Source: Candidula unifasciata (Eukaryota; Mollusca; Gastropoda; Stylommatophora; Geomitridae). Taken from it: a DNA stretch of 64,000 nucleotides. Under the pieces are notes generated by a model. That model was not told the origin of the DNA and ran no database searches. It saw only the letters and a program-made list of their open reading frames with translations. How positions within the stretch are numbered: position 1 is the first letter of the stretch; every line of letters begins with the position of its first letter. The position numbers and the translations under genes are program-made. The DNA is taken from contig CAJHNH020008454.1 in the NCBI GenBank assembly GCA_905116865.2, forward strand, positions 189,501 to 253,500, given 5' to 3'. Positions 23,301-35,895 of this stretch are shown in pieces.

Positions 23301-24658
23301 GAAACACCATCAGATTGGCAAACTGCTGTCATTGTCCCGCTGTGGAAAAATAAAGGAAGTAAGAGGGAATGTACTAATTACAGAGGAATATCACTTCTCA
23401 GTCACACTGGGAAAATGTATGCTAAGATCATCGAAAAAAGGCTGAGACCATTGATAGAGTATCAACTTTCAGAAGCACAGATGGGCTTTCGACGAAACAG
23501 AAGTTGCACAGATGCCATTTATACATTGAGACAACTATCAGAGAGGGCAATATAACATGATAAGACATGTTTGTTGACATTCATAGACCAAGAAAAAGCC
23601 TTCGATAGAGTCGACAGGAATATGTTGTGGGAATGTATGGGGGAAAAAGGAATCAGCAATCATCTCATTAATATTTGCAAAAGCCTGTACACACGTAGTG
23701 AATGCTGCATAAGATCAAAGGCAGGGTTGTCTAGAACTTTTATAGTGAACTCTGGTGTGCGTCAGGGCTGTGTACTATCGCCGCTTCTTTTTATAACTTA
23801 CATGGATACCATATGTAGCGAAACAGACTTTAATCAGGGAGAAGATATAACAGAATTACTTTTCGCCGACGACCAGGTACTCATAGCAGAAAATATGGAA
23901 TGCCTACAGAACCACCTAAATCACATTAGTAACAAAGGGGAGGAATATAATATGAAAATAAACACTACGAAGACAGAGACAATGATGATAGGAATACATA
24001 AAGACAATTTAGAAATTAAATTAAAAAACAACACCCTGAGACAAACAGAGGAATTTAAGTATTTGGGAGCAATTTTTACTTCAGACGGAAAACTGGACAG
24101 AGAAATTAGCTCCAGATGTGCCAAAGCTAATCAAGTAATGGGTCAACTATCTCCCCTGTTGACACACAAGCAGATACCTCAGAGTACTAAAGTGAATCTT
24201 ATCAGAACTATTTTTTGGCCAATACTATGCTATCAGTGCCAAACGTGGACACTTAAATCCTCCAATGAACGTAAAATTGTGACAACAGAGATGAAATGCC
24301 TTAGAAGAGCTGCAGGAGTTTCAAGGAAAGACAGAATACAAAATCATGAAATCAGACGAATGCTAGGAATAAAGCCAGTCTTACAGGTCATCAAAGAACA
24401 ACAAATGAAATGGTTTGGACACCTAACAAGAATGCCCTGGTACTATCTGCCACAGCGAGCCACACTAAAACGTTACAACGGGTATAAAGCGAGTGGAAGA
24501 CCTCGGAAAATATGGAGTGATGGCATTAAGAACAGCCTTACAGAAATGAACATCAGTCTTAATAGTGCTCTTGACAGAGCTCATCAACGAACATTACATC
24601 TCCCCCCGACACTTCGATGAGGTACAAGGTGGAAGAGAAGAAGAAGAAGAAGAAGAAG
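23301..24658 (+). mobile_element. RTE-like non-LTR retrotransposon, 5'-truncated, with GAA tail
   Basis: A reading frame visible from 23313 (DWQTAVIVPLW, NYRGISLLS) to 24617, interrupted by TAA at 23553. After the coding end come a few bases and (GAA)7 at 24635-24658, the 3' tail. No endonuclease domain; the 5' end appears to abut another dispersed repeat (23010-23205). It sits in the nuclear receptor intron in antisense orientation to that gene. Confidence 0.85.
23571..24620 (+). pseudogene. Reverse transcriptase of RTE-like LINE (in-frame stop upstream)
   Basis: 349 codons after the TAA at 23553. Motifs: TFIDQEKAFDRVDR (palm, block A), VRQGCVLSPLLF (block B), LLFADDQVLIA (catalytic FADD), EFKYLGAIF, then the thumb and the C-terminal signature MKWFGHLTRM followed by GRPRKIWSDGI. 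The domain actually starts about 86 codons earlier in the same frame, so the stop splits RT. The catalytic Asp pair is intact. Element proteins of this group normally carry an APE endonuclease N-terminally; it is absent here. Confidence 0.85.
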
Positions 24659-25196
24659 TAACAAAACAGGCTACGAACATTACAATGGACGGGAGGGAAA
24701 AGAAATTATCTGCAAAAATACAACCGAATGTTTCCACATATTTTATGTATGGACAAAACAGCAGACTAAACAACTGACAAGGTCAACATGGAATCAGAAA
24801 TATATTTTTTTTTTATATAATAAGAGAAAATATAGACAGGAAGAGCTACTAGCAAGCAAACAAATATTAGAACAAACAAGAATCGCTCTCATAAAAGTTT
24901 TCTTCCACATCAGGATATCAAACTGTCAAGAACATCTCTCTTTATGACTCCTGCCTCTCCAATTTCTGATATCATTACAAATCCGACTTATCCCTTCTCA
25001 AAGCGTGCTCAAAAAATGTAGTCTTGTCTCCAGAGATCCGGCAATTATTCCTGCTAACTTAAAAAAAATAATGTCACTCATGAACCAAACAAACACTGGT
25101 CCTATTTATGATTCTAGTGATCGTTCTGGATGGCGAATCATTACCGCCGACGCTTTTCGTCAAGGCACATGGTGATGATGGATTTTGATTAATTCT

Positions 25197-26085
25197 GGGT
25201 GGTGGTGGTTGTAGTGGTGATGATGATGATGGTGATGGTAGAGGTGGTGGTGATAATTATGATAATGATGACGGTGATGATGATGATGACGGTGGTGGTG
25301 GTGATGATGATGACGGTGGTGGTGGTGATGATGGTAGTGGTGATGGTTATGATGATGGTAGTGGTGATGATGATGGTAGTGGTGATGGTGATGATGATGG
25401 TAAAGGTGGTGATGATGATGGTAGTGGTGGTGTTGATAATGATAATGAAGACGGTGGTGATGATGATGGTGGTAGTGGTGGTGATGATGATGGTAGTGGT
25501 GGTGATGATAATGGTAGTGGTGGTGGTGGTGATGACGATGATGGTAGTGGTGGTGGTGATGATGGTAGTGGTGGTGGTGATGATGATGGTAGTGGTGGTG
25601 GTGATGATGGTAGTGGTGGTGGTGATGATGATGGTAGTGGTGGTGGTGATGATGATGGTAATGGTGATGGTAATGGTGATGATGATGGTAGTGGTGATGA
25701 TGATGATGGTAGTGGTGATGATGATAATGGTAGTGGTGATGATAGTAGTGGTGGTGGTGATGATGGTAGTGGTGATATTGATGATGTTGGTAGTGGTGAT
25801 GATGATAACGGTAGTTATGATGATGATGATGGTAGTGGTGGTGGTGATGATGGTAGTGGTGGTGGTGATGATGGTAGTGGTGGTGGTGATGATGATTGTA
25901 GTGGTGATAGAGGTGGTGATGATAATAATGCTAATGATGGCGGTGGTGATGATGATGATGACGGTGGTGGTGGTGATGATGGTGGTGATGATGGTAGTAG
26001 TGGTGGTGATGATGGTAGTAGTGGTGGTGACGATGAGTGACGATGATGATGGTGATGACGATGATGATGGCGATGAACCGAACAG
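25197..26085. repeat. (GAT/GGT/AGT)n array, about 0.9 kb
   Basis: Continuous trinucleotide-phased mix of GATGATGATGGTAGTGGT on plus. Gives long Met/Val or Ile/Thr open frames on both strands that are not genes. Confidence 0.95.
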
Positions 26086-26641
26086 CACACTCCGAAAACG
26101 AATCCACGACCTTCAAAGCAGGAAGCAACTGGCTACAGACAGCCACGGAAAACCCACAATATACTCATTAGACTCCCACACAGTCCCGGAAGTTCGTATC
26201 GCACTAGATCGGAAACCAGCTTACGCTAATTGGGCAGAGACAATTATCGCCCACAATATAGGCAGCTGACAGAAATAGTTTCTGTCGAAGAGCAGACTTC
26301 TACTGAACGTTTGCCGTTGTTATAAGTTATGAGTTGGATTATCTTCACAGCACTCCGGATACATCCACAGGTGCTTAGATTCTCCCTTCAACATACTCAC
26401 CAGCGTAGCGCGGTTAACAATGCTTGTCCTAGGCTGGTTGACAAGACTTTTTGTGCGTCTTGTGTGCCTCTCATGCTTGGATGTGCCGACTTTACTCCCA
26501 ATTTGCGTATTTTTAGCAGCGATGGGATACGTTTGCTTTTGTGTGACATTCTATGCATTAAACACACATCCGAATACATTCTTGATAACAATATAACAGT
26601 GCTCTTGTACTGGAACCCACAAGGTCGAAAAAATAAAGGAA

Positions 26642-26945
26642 GATACTTCGTCTTCTTGCGTTCACCGGCTGTAAATTCCGGCGGAAAGTTTAGATTGTAC
26701 GTCCAATTTTCAACACTGGTCTTATTGCAAAACTAAGTTTTGCATGCAAATCCTTTTTTTTAAAGACCTGGCTTTTTTGTAAGCAGACTGTTGGTTCCTT
26801 TATCTCAGACAAATGCACCACAATTTCGAAGGAATCATCCTTAATTAGTCGAGTTTTACGACATGCTAGTTAGGGCGCAGTAAGTATTTTCTTGTATTTC
26901 CCCCAAAACAGGGCTCCGGAACCCAAAAGGTATTGCGGGAAAATT
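26642..26945 (-). repeat. Retroposon family D
   Basis: CGTCTTCTTGCGTTCACCGGC, AGCAGACTGTTGGTTCC, TCGAGTTTTACGACATGCTAG, GGCTCCGGAACCCA. Confidence 0.75.
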
Positions 26946-26949
26946 TTAA

Positions 26950-27140
26950 AATGTACAAAATGAAGAGAACTGGAGAATGAATTGAAAAAAATGATGAAGA
27001 AGGTTGAGGTGCACGCAATGTCAAAGGACAGGATGACTTGAAGCCAGTTGGTTGGCGGCCTTTAGGTGGAGAACTAAAGAAGCTCCCAATTTCTTTAAAA
27101 GTGGCGATTTGATTTTAGTTCTGTATTTCTGTAACTTTTG
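26950..27140. other. Unrecognised short gap between repeats
   Basis: Nothing recognised. Confidence 0.4.
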
Positions 27141-27224
27141 TCAATACATGGAGGAGCCGTAATGTAGTGACTATACGCTCGCTTGTGGGTCAAAAGGTCG
27201 TGAGTTAAAAATTCGAACTAATTA

Positions 27225-27484
27225 AAGGTCCCTTTGTCACGCCTTAAGGGGCTTAAAGGGCATTTGGACGAGACCTATATGAACCAATCAGCACAAGATG
27301 GGTGATGCGGTCAGCATCATACCGGCAGCCTTTACTTCCTGGGACTGCACGCAGTACCGACTCAAGGCTAGGTCGACCTGGGAGTCAAGGTCATTTTTGA
27401 AAAAAGTCCGGCTCCTCCAGGAAGCGAACCCACAACCATCCGATCCGCCCGCGAGAGTCTAGCCGTTCGCCTCGGCGACTCCCA
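27225..27484 (-). repeat. SINE family B
   Basis: AAAGGTCCCTTTGTCACGCC tail, GGTGATGCGGTCAGCATCATACC, GGCTAGGTCGACCTGGGAGTC, CGCCTCGGCGACTCCC head. A fragment of a second head (GGAGCCGTAATGTAGTGAC) precedes it on plus at 27150. Confidence 0.78.
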
Positions 27485-27504
27485 AAATCTTTAACTAAGC
27501 TGCA

Positions 27505-27665
27505 TTTTTTTAATGCCCTTGGTTCCCAGGTCAACTCAGCCTATAATGGGTACCCGGTAAAATCATGGAAAGCAAAGACGATCCATGAGATATTTCCCAC
27601 ACCACACATCCAGTACCGATTGGAATCTAAAATTTAGGTCTAACCCTATATGGTTAATTACACCT
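27505..27665 (+). repeat. SINE family B, 5'-truncated
   Basis: GGTTCCCAGGTCAACTCAGCC, ATGGGTACCCGGTAAAATC, TTTAGGTCTAACCCTATATGG. Forms an inverted pair with the neighbouring 27225-27484 copy. Confidence 0.68.
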
Positions 27666-27669
27666 GAAG

Positions 27670-28847
27670 ATGTTAGAAGTGGTACTTTATCTTTTTTTTT
27701 TTTTTTTTACTTTACCTAATACATATTTCACATAAAGCATCAGTCCTGGTAAACTGTGCACGGCATCGGACAGTTGGCTGCATATCCCTTACAGAGCCTC
27801 ACAAACCGACCTCCCAGCATTTGTTTAGCTGTTTATGATTTTACTAATCAATATTACGGTCAATAGTTTGCAAGGCAATACCCGGCGATGTAGAAAGCGT
27901 TGGGGAAAATGAACTAAGGACAGTAAACACGACGATTCTCTTGAAAGAAACAGCTCCCCAAAACATTGAGACTAATTAAAAATCAAAACAAGACAGAATA
28001 CATGGTAATATGACAGGGAAAGGAATAAAAACTACGGTCATATATCGATAGCTAATATGAGAAAAAAATGTAAACATACAGGTACTTAGGTACAGACTTT
28101 AAATGCGCAATCGTACAAAGAAAAGAAATATAATCTAGAATGCAATCTGAAAATAAAATATACTACGCCCTACATCTACTGACATGGAATTCTCTGTAAC
28201 GTGTTCACTCATTCGTGCCGTTGCATTTTCCATATAGCTCACCCTATGTCCTCCCCACCTTTACAATATCACTTCTCTAACTCTCTTCTCCGTTTTTTTT
28301 ATGTCTGTCTTTATTTCTATGCCCCTATGGGTTCCAATGTAAAGACTTCTAGTTATATTGTTTCTGATGTTTTCTCAACGTGTGTCCAAGCAACTTCTGC
28401 GTCTTGTCTTCACCTATTGATTTCCTGCCACTGTTTTCATTTCAATAGCTCAATTAGTCATTTTACCCAACCATTTTAACCCCTTTATTCTATACAGGCA
28501 CCAGTTAATGAAGGTTTGCAGTTTCTTTTTTCTTCTCCACGTTTTTGCTCCAAAATGCAGTAGTAATTTGACATTAAAATTAAAATAATTTAAGTCTGGT
28601 ATATGTTTGTTTTTTCAACCTCTACTAGCCTTTTGTATTGGTATTCACTATCTCTATCAGTTTCCCCATCTTTATCTCCGTGATTGCTCAAACAGGCGCA
28701 CGATTCTATATCCTATATAGTGGGATATCATCAAGAGAAAATAGATCACTGTTTGTTTGGTTTATTCTTATTAAGTTTTTGTCTTTCCCTTATGGACTTT
28801 TAGATCTAACTGTTGTGATCTTGCATCAATCATATTAAATATATCCT
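27670..28847. other. Unrecognised intronic stretch
   Basis: T18 near 27691; otherwise AT-rich. 28500-28640 reads like an old LINE 3' region on minus, too diverged to call. Confidence 0.4.
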
Positions 28848-29125
28848 GCATCTTCTTTTTCTTCTTCGCGTTCACCGGATGTACACTCTGACGGAAAATT
28901 CTAGTTGTTCGTCCACATCCAGAATTGAATTCTTCCAAAACCTGAGTGTTGCATGCACATGCGTTATTATTTTAAACAGACTCTAGGTTCCTGGCCACTC
29001 AGGGATACCGACTTCGACGGATACCCCAATTAGTCGATTCCTACGCCATGTTTGTCTGGAGAGTCAGTGGGTCTATTGTTGCTTCTACCCAACAATGGGG
29101 TTCCGGAACCCACAAAGAAAAATCA
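28848..29125 (-). repeat. Retroposon family D with GAA tail
   Basis: Antisense: CTTCTTTTTCTTCTTCGCG, TTCACCGGATGTACACTCTG, CAGACTCTAGGTTCCTGGCC, GGGTTCCGGAACCCACA at the 5' end. Confidence 0.8.
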
Positions 29126-29192
29126 TGCATCCAATTCTATAAGAAGTACAGAAGATAAGTATCATCAGTCAAGTCCAGTTTATCAAGCGGTT

Positions 29193-29430
29193 GGTACTTT
29201 TCTTACAACTCGCCCCATCTCGGGGACTCCGAACGTTGCCAGGAAGTTCCCAGAGAAAGTCCAATAACATGGTGGGGGGGGGGGGGGTGTTAAGATTAGA
29301 GGTTAGAGTTAGTCTGTGCTCATTTCACACCGCAACGCCTCTATACTACTGGTCAATCCCCTCCCACTCCCGGAACTCATGGGCAAGTCTCGAAGTCCCA
29401 GAGATAGGGTGAACTAAAAAGAAAACGACC
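29193..29430. mobile_element. MITE family F
   Basis: 238 bp. Long inverted ends: GGTACTTTTCTTACAACTCG, CCCCATCTCGGGGACTCCGA on the left; their complements on the right (TCGAAGTCCCAGAGATAGGG, AGAAAACGACC). Flanks AAGCGGTT and AAGCGGAT match 7 of 8. Contains a G run at about 29273-29287. Confidence 0.75.
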
Positions 29431-29439
29431 AAGCGGATT

Positions 29440-30079
29440 TGTAGAAGTCCACCGAATGCCGTTCTAAGGGTCACATTACCTACCCTAAAACGAAATCGTC
29501 CGGTCAGTCGTGCGAACAGATAAATAACGGCAATAAAGCAGGTTTCTTTGGGAAATAAGGGGACCAAACTCCACGACAAACGTTCAGCTGGGGTTGTCGG
29601 GTCTCGGCTAGCACGACGATCAGCTAATCTTGATCGATAAGACGTTTGCGCAAACAATACCTAAGCAACATCTGGACGCACGTGAACACAACAACAATTA
29701 AAATTCACACTTTAAAAACGTAAACACCAGGATTACGCAACAAAAGGCTTTGGTGAAGTATTGTGCGTGTTCTAGTCCATTGGACAGAATGTATTTATAT
29801 TTACTGTTGTCCTCATAATGCGGTCAACAGTTAGCAAGAATAACAAATGGGATGAAAGGGTGTCCTAGTTACACTTCTAGTTTTATTTGGAGAATCCGAT
29901 GAAGTGTAGCAGGGGAAGATCGAGGTTGGCTAAATGACCCAGGTCGGTCCACCTTTCGAGACTGTACAGGAAGTAATGGACCGAAACAATCGTCGACGAA
30001 GGATCTTTCTACTGAAGATCAGTGGACCCCTGCTGTTCATGCTCCACTGTGGAGTTCTTCTTGTTGGATGTAAGTAAAG
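29440..30079. other. Unrecognised intronic stretch
   Basis: No open frame with a known motif and no repeat family recognised. Confidence 0.4.
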
Positions 30080-30330
30080 TCTCTTTTCCATGCCTTTAGG
30101 CGTATTGGGCATTTGGGTAAGCCAGACCTATATTTTATAGACCATTCGGCACTCGGTGGGTGATGTGGTCAAGATCACGAGGGCCGCCTTTACTTCCCAT
30201 GACAATAACTGGTTACCCTCAAGGTTGCATCAACTTGAGAGCAAAGATCATCTTCTTTTTTTTTTTAAAAAAGCCAAGACCTTCCGATCGCCAGGCGAGC
30301 TTCTAGCCGCTACACCCTACACCAGTGAAT
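30080..30330 (-). repeat. SINE family B
   Basis: TCTCTTTTCCATGCCTTTAGGCG tail, GGTGATGTGGTCAAGATCACG, CCAGGCGAGCTTCTAGCCGC head. Confidence 0.75.
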
Positions 30331-30439
30331 ATATTCGTTAGTATGGCTTCCTATAGGTAGTTCGTCACCGTGAACATGCCGGCTATGTCTATCAACCACA
30401 GAAAACGTCCTGCAAGTCTGTCCCTTATTAAACCCCTAA

Positions 30440-30610
30440 AGATCTGGTTTATTTTATGCAGACTGTTGGTTCCTTGCCTCTCAGGCACATGCAGTCCGAC
30501 TTCGAAGGATGCTGATCAATTAATCAACTGCTACAACACGCTTGGTGGGGAGGCAGTGGGTCTATTCTTGTTTTCGACACAAAGCTGCCATGGAACCCAC
30601 ACGGGGAGGT
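30440..30610 (-). repeat. Retroposon family D, truncated
   Basis: TTATGCAGACTGTTGGTTCC, CTCTCAGGCACATGCAGTCC, GGCAGTGGGTCTATTC. GAA-tail end missing. Confidence 0.7.
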
Positions 30611-30614
30611 GACA

Positions 30615-31389
30615 ATCAAGCAAGCGATCACATGAAAGAGGAGTTTGTTTGTTATAGTTAGCTCTAAACCGCATGTATTAACCCCTTAACGTCTCATTAT
30701 TTCTACACAGTCCTTTATCAACGGGACTTAACAAATACGAAAGAAAGTCGCGAGTTCCAGGGAGAATGATGTTCAACTCAACTAGGACCGAACAAGGAGC
30801 GACTAAAACTCGGTGACCACAAAGTGCCACCATTCGGATAAGTACCCCCCAGACTCTAGTCCCAGAAACCCCATTGAATCGTTAGGTTTTTTAGGACCCC
30901 TGAGATCGGCCGGAGTGGGGCTTTAAAATAACCAAAAACTACGTCCCATATTGGGACAGCGACTACGTCTGCAGCATCTGACGACAGAGTACGAATGGAC
31001 TGGAGGGGTGTGCTATGATGTCTTAACAAGTAACAACTCATTCCCACATAGGACTCATTCCCACATAGGACTTATTCCCAGGTGGAATCCCTCCATTCAC
31101 ATGCTCCTATAGATCTAATGTCCTTTCCATATGATTCAGATGATTGATCGTGTAACAGCTGCGGCACTCAATACTCCTTGTTTTGTTTTGTGTTGTGTTT
31201 GGACGACATTCGCAACGCATTCCCTTTGATACTTCCGCACAATGTTTCTCCCGATGCGTTAATTATTTCGTCAAGTTTGTGGCTCAAGAAATTCGATGTT
31301 GGTAACCAGGATGTATTCCTATCCTACTATAGAGAAGGTGACAGATAGAGGGCTTACTGACTCTTAATGAGCATGCTGTAAAGTAAAGC
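30615..31389. other. Unrecognised intronic stretch
   Basis: A short direct repeat (ACTCATTCCCACATAGG twice, 31032-31066); nothing else recognised. Confidence 0.4.
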
Positions 31390-31668
31390 AAACTAAAGTA
31401 AAGGATCCCTTTCCACGCCTTTAGGCGTATAGGGCATAAATGGCTAGACCTATATTTTTATAGACCAATCGGCACATGATGGATGATGTGGTCAGCATTA
31501 CGCCGGCCGCCTTTACTTCCCGGGACTGCACCCGGTACACGCTCAAGGCTGGGTCGACCTGTTAGTCAATGTCATTTTTGAAAAAAGGTCTGGCTCCGCC
31601 AGGGAGCGAACACGCGACTTTGCGATCCGCACGCGAGCGTCTAGTCGCTACGCCACGGCGACTCCCAA
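31390..31668 (-). repeat. tRNA-derived SINE family B, full length
   Basis: On minus: head GGGAGTCGCCGTGGCGTAGC then GACTAGACGCTCG (box A region) and a box B-like GTTCGCTCCCTGG, body TGACCTAACAGGTCGACCCAG, CCGGGAAGTAAAGGCGGC, tail (TTTAC) repeats. Best preserved copy and a useful consensus. Confidence 0.82.
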
Positions 31669-31744
31669 AATGCATTCTGTAACAAGCAGATTGCAGAGCC
31701 TAGCTGTTCCTGTTTGCTCATTACTGTCTGTTTCGCAACTTTTT

Positions 31745-31935
31745 ATGGCGGTGTAGTCAGGGGGTTTGCGAGTCCGAGGATTTAGGACCACATGGCTAGT
31801 GCTGTCGCCAAGGACTGTGCAGGCTATGATGTTTAATTCTGTCCCCGACTAAAAAATTCCAACATCTTACCGGAAGTCGAACCCAGGTCTCCTGCGTGAG
31901 AGCCCGACGTTGTAACCACTCGGCCAGTCGCTCCT
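31745..31935 (-). repeat. tRNA-derived SINE family G
   Basis: GGTTTGCGAGTCCGAGGATTTAGG, GGCTAGTGCTGTCGCC, GAAGTCGAACCCAGGTCTCC (box B complement), ACTCGGCCAGTCGCT head. Confidence 0.75.
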
Positions 31936-32194
31936 CGGAACTCTTCACTGAAAATGAGAACGGATCGCCTATGGGAATGTCCCCGAGTGCTGTGATATCG
32001 GTTCATAACTCAAAATCATTTTCACTAGAGAAATGAAATTTAGCAAACGAGCGCGCGCGCATATTTATATTGTATGATGTGTCCGATTTGAGCCAAGATA
32101 GCGGGACGTCTCCCCTCTAGCTTGGCTTAAGACTGTAGATCGACAACCCGACAAGTGTATGCATGGTTAATCCAATCATCTCCTTGTGAGATGC

Positions 32195-32395
32195 AATTTT
32201 TCGTTATTTGAAGCCCTACTCTGGCTCTTGCCAGGGGCCGCAATATAGCCCGACCATTAATACGGTCTAATGGCTGAACGCGGTTTCTGGGACCTCTCCA
32301 CGGTGATCCTCATCCACATGGTGGCACTTTGTGTCATCGGGTGTTTATCGCTTGTGTGATGTCCTAGTGGGGTAAAAATCTACTACTACTACGAC
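32195..32395 (+). repeat. Retroposon fragment with CTA tail
   Basis: AGCCCTACTCTGGCTCTTGCC to GTGATGTCCTAGTGGGG, then AAAATCTACTACTACTAC. Ends in (CTA)4, a retroposon-like tail. No coding motif. Confidence 0.45.
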
Positions 32396-32618
32396 CCGAC
32401 AAGCCGTCATCATAAAACACCCTCTGTTTTAGAATCAGATTTCTAGCTTAAAATGTTAAGATGCTTCGTTCAAACTTGTTACATTCATAAATATCCGAGA
32501 CCTAAACAAGTGGCAACTGAGAGCTATAATCTGTGCCACATGCGCTGCCCTAGGCTCAAGAGGTAAGACTAAAAAACATAATCTTATGGCGCAAAATGCG
32601 TCCAGCTTCCTGGTTTCT

Positions 32619-32660
32619 GTGTGTGTGTGTGTGTGTGTGCGTGTGTGTGTGCGTGTGAAA
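32619..32660. repeat. (GT)n microsatellite
   Basis: GTGTGT with two GC interruptions, then (GA)5. Confidence 0.93.
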
Positions 32661-33069
32661 GAGAGAGAGACGTGTGTATTTATGTGCGTGCCTGTATGTG
32701 TTCATTCAGTCATTCCTAGTATTAGCTCTCCAGCACACACCACTCCCCCCCCCCCCCCCCTGTTTTTTCCCATTTTTGGGGCTTTCCATATTTCCAACAA
32801 ATTTTTATTATTATTATTAACAAAGTTTTATTACAAACATCTCGGGGAATTTCCCTTTCGTGTACAATCACTCTGTACTTCCTGTTTGTAACAAACGGTT
32901 TTTCTCCACTAGTGCTCAGGGGGTAATGATCGTCTGAATTAGAGCACAACCTGAAACATTCTTAAATTATATTATAGTCTGGACAACAGCGGTAGAAAGG
33001 AACTAACACCAGCAGAAATAAATATACGGTTCGTCACTTCCAAATTACAACAAGAAATTGGCTAAGGCG

Positions 33070-33214
33070 CAGTGGCGACCCTTTAATTCAGTTCCTCGTG
33101 TTGTGGCGACCCCCAAACACACATTTATTTTTGTTGCTACATTATAACTTCGGTAATTATGTACTTTCCGATGGTCTTTGGTCGTTTGACCCACTAAAGG
33201 GTTGAGAACCATTG
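33070..33214. mobile_element. SPIN-like hAT MITE, internally deleted
   Basis: Begins CAGTGG and jumps directly to CGACCCTTTAATTCAG; ends GGGTTGAGAACCATTG. Flanks GGCTAAGG and GGGTAAGG are similar but not in perfect register. Confidence 0.72.
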
Positions 33215-33394
33215 GGGTAAGGTAACAAACATATTAAGACATGAAGCATACTAAAAGCCACGAATAGCTGATATATACAGCTAGCCAGATCTATCAAACA
33301 CCCGAAGAGAAATTGGGAGAATTAGCAACAGCCACTTTTGTAGTAATATCTGGTTATTTCTATTTTTATCTCCATTTGTTATATCTTTCTGCTT

Positions 33395-33620
33395 GTGTGG
33401 CTAAGGTGCCGCACACGCCCTTGGTAATAATACGGGCTGCCGGCTTTTATCCCAACTGCGTACAATTTGTCTTACGTTGGATTTCCCAGTGGTACCGACT
33501 GAGCTGGCCGTTCAGTAAGCAATGGCAACTACTGAACGTAAAATTTGCCTAGTAAACTACAACAGGGAAAAAAAAAATTACGCTGGGATTGGTTCTGCAA
33601 CGCCCTGTAAAGGATAACAA
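33395..33620 (+). repeat. tRNA-derived SINE family A, degenerate
   Basis: TGTGTGGCTAAGGTGCCGCA, then AGTGGTACCGACTGAGCTGG, AAGCAATGGCAACTACTGAACG and GGTTCTGCAACGCCCTGTAAAGGATAA. Head diverged. Confidence 0.65.
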
Positions 33621-33854
33621 AATAACTTGTCATTTCTATTACCATCTCTTGTATTTCAATAGCCCTAAAGGTTTTCACAAGTGTGTTACGTCATTTATTT
33701 TCCACAGCCGATGGCAGGGAATAACCAACCCCCCCTCACCCCCCCCCCCTCACACAAGGGCCGTCTTAACGCATGGGCACGTTAAGTACTTTCCCAAGGG
33801 CCCACATATTAATCTGTGTGTGTCAACTGATTTTTTTTTTTTTTTTTATCCTTT

Positions 33855-34180
33855 CTATGAGTGGTTGTCGTAGGGGGCCCCAGCACACTGCTTTGCAGGC
33901 CCAAATGCTGTTAAGGCGATTCTGTATATCCCTACCGCCAAAAGAACATAACAAATTTTGTCAGTCTGTTGATACAAAACAACAAGGTTAGCACAGCAGT
34001 TAGACGCTTGTCCGAATGTACTGGGTTCGAATCCGCGATTTCCTTGTAAAACTGACCACGGCTGCAAGTTGACCCAGCGTGGGATGGCTATCAGAAAATG
34101 TGCAGGGAAATAAAGACTGTCAGTGTGATTTTGATCACAGCGCTCATCAAGCAGTTTGTACGAATATGGATGCAACACCG
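33855..34180 (+). repeat. tRNA-derived retroposon family H
   Basis: GTTAGCACAGCAGTTAGACGC and CTGGGTTCGAATCC are a tRNA-like head preceded by a 5' extension; the body CAAGTTGACCCAGCGTGGGATGG ends like family B (GATTTTGATCACAGC). Confidence 0.65.
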
Positions 34181-34584
34181 TATCTCCGAGGCACCATCGG
34201 CATGAGAAGTTTCCTTTCCTTTATGCATCATTCGTTCATTCATTGTCCTGGTGGCAAAATATGTCACATTAGGCTCGCACTCTATTTTGTTATGGACTCA
34301 GTTCTACCCTGTGCAATCAACTTGATATCATGGATGGAACCAGCCCCGCATCTTCGGCCTCCCTCATCAACGTTCGCCTCCGAGTTTCTCTAGGACGTCC
34401 TCCTTTTCTTAATCCATCTACTTCGCATTTAGGTGCCCGTTAAAAACTTTAAAACTATAAATGATGGACATGGACGAAAGAAGCATTAAGCACAGAGACA
34501 GCGCAAATACCAGAGCTTAAGCTACGAAAGTGGCGCAAATAAACAAGACCACAAATATAGCCGGAGACTGTTGGTAGCTAGTTG

Positions 34585-34985
34585 AACGTGGTTTCTAAAA
34601 AGGAATTGGAATTGGGTGCCAGTTCGATGATTCTCTGTTCGTCTTTTATTAGAATGTGTCCAATATAGCGCCGTCTTCTCTGTCTTATAACTGTTGCTAC
34701 TAATGGTTGCCCAGAAATTTCTCTTACTTCTTCACTCCTTTTGAATTCGTCCCATTTTATTTATTACCATTTCCCTCACAGTAATTTGCTTTCCGGCGCA
34801 TTTAACTTTTGTTCCATTTCTTTAGTGATTCTCCGATGTTCACTGGCATATGTTAAAAGTCAAATAACAACAGAAGTAAAAATACCTAACTTAGTTCTAA
34901 AACTATGTAATTTAGAGTCTGTCCAAGCTTCTAAAAGCTGTTGATATCTTGCCGATTCGTGTCATTTCCTTTACTTTATTGTCAG
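34585..34985 (-). mobile_element. LINE RT C-terminal fragment
   Basis: On minus: SGQPLVATVIRQRRRRYIGH then ILIKDEQRIIE, a LINE C-terminal motif. Upstream part has stops. Confidence 0.55.
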
Positions 34986-35220
34986 AATAAATTGACACAG
35001 TTCTTGTTTGTCTGTATCAAGTTTCCAGAAAGTGGCTTGTTTTCAACAGACCATTAGGCGACATTCAACAACAGCTCGGATCGGATCAATACCTGCCATG
35101 AATGGACAGAAGACGTCTTTAGCTGCGAGCGGATGCTGGCTTGAGTTGCCTCCTTGGATGTAGCCTTAATAACGTGGTCAGGTCGACAGCCTTGTTGTCA
35201 CTGGTATACTTTTTATGGGT

Positions 35221-35895
35221 TGTCATATTTGTGATGCTTTTACAGTGGTTATCATGTGTGATGCTTTTACAGTGGTTATCATATGTGTGATGCTTTTACA
35301 GTTGTTATCATATGTGTGATACTTTTACAGTTATCATATGTGTGATGCTTTTACAGTTGTTATCATTTTTGTGTGATGCTTTTACAGTGGTTATCACGTG
35401 AATGATGCTTTTACTGTGGTTGTCATGTGTGATACTTCTACAGTGGTTGTCAAGTGTAATACTTTTACAGTGGTTGTCAAATGTAATACTTTTACAGTGG
35501 TTGTCAAATGTAATACTTTTACAGTGGTTGTCAAGTGTGGTGCTTTTACAATGGTTGTAATGTGTGATATTTTTACAATGGTTGTCATGTGTGATACTTC
35601 TACAGTGGTTGTCAAGTGTAATACTTTTACAGTGGTTGTCAAATGTAATACTTTTACAGTGGTTGTCAAATGTAATACTTTTACAGTGGTTGTCAAGTGT
35701 GGTGCTTTTACAATGGTTCTAATGTGTGATATTTTTACAGTGGTTGTCATGTGTGATGCGTTTACAGTGGTTCTCATATGCGATACTGTTACAGTGGTTG
35801 TGATACTATTACGATGGTTGTCGTGTGTAAAACTTTTACAGTGGAAGCCAAGTGTAACCCTTTAAATGGTTGCCAGTTGTCATACTTTTACAGTA
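35221..35895. repeat. 27-30-bp minisatellite, about 24 units
   Basis: Unit TGGTTGTCAAGTGTAATACT plus TTTACAG; the left part has a longer form with ATCATGTGTGATGC. A block of about 180 bp (35415-35575) is repeated at 35590-35735. Confidence 0.88.

Noticed and set aside
25199..26269. 356-codon open frame on plus and 299-codon frame on minus
   Set aside because: Both arise from the GAT/GGT trinucleotide array; translation is only Met/Val/Ile/Thr runs.
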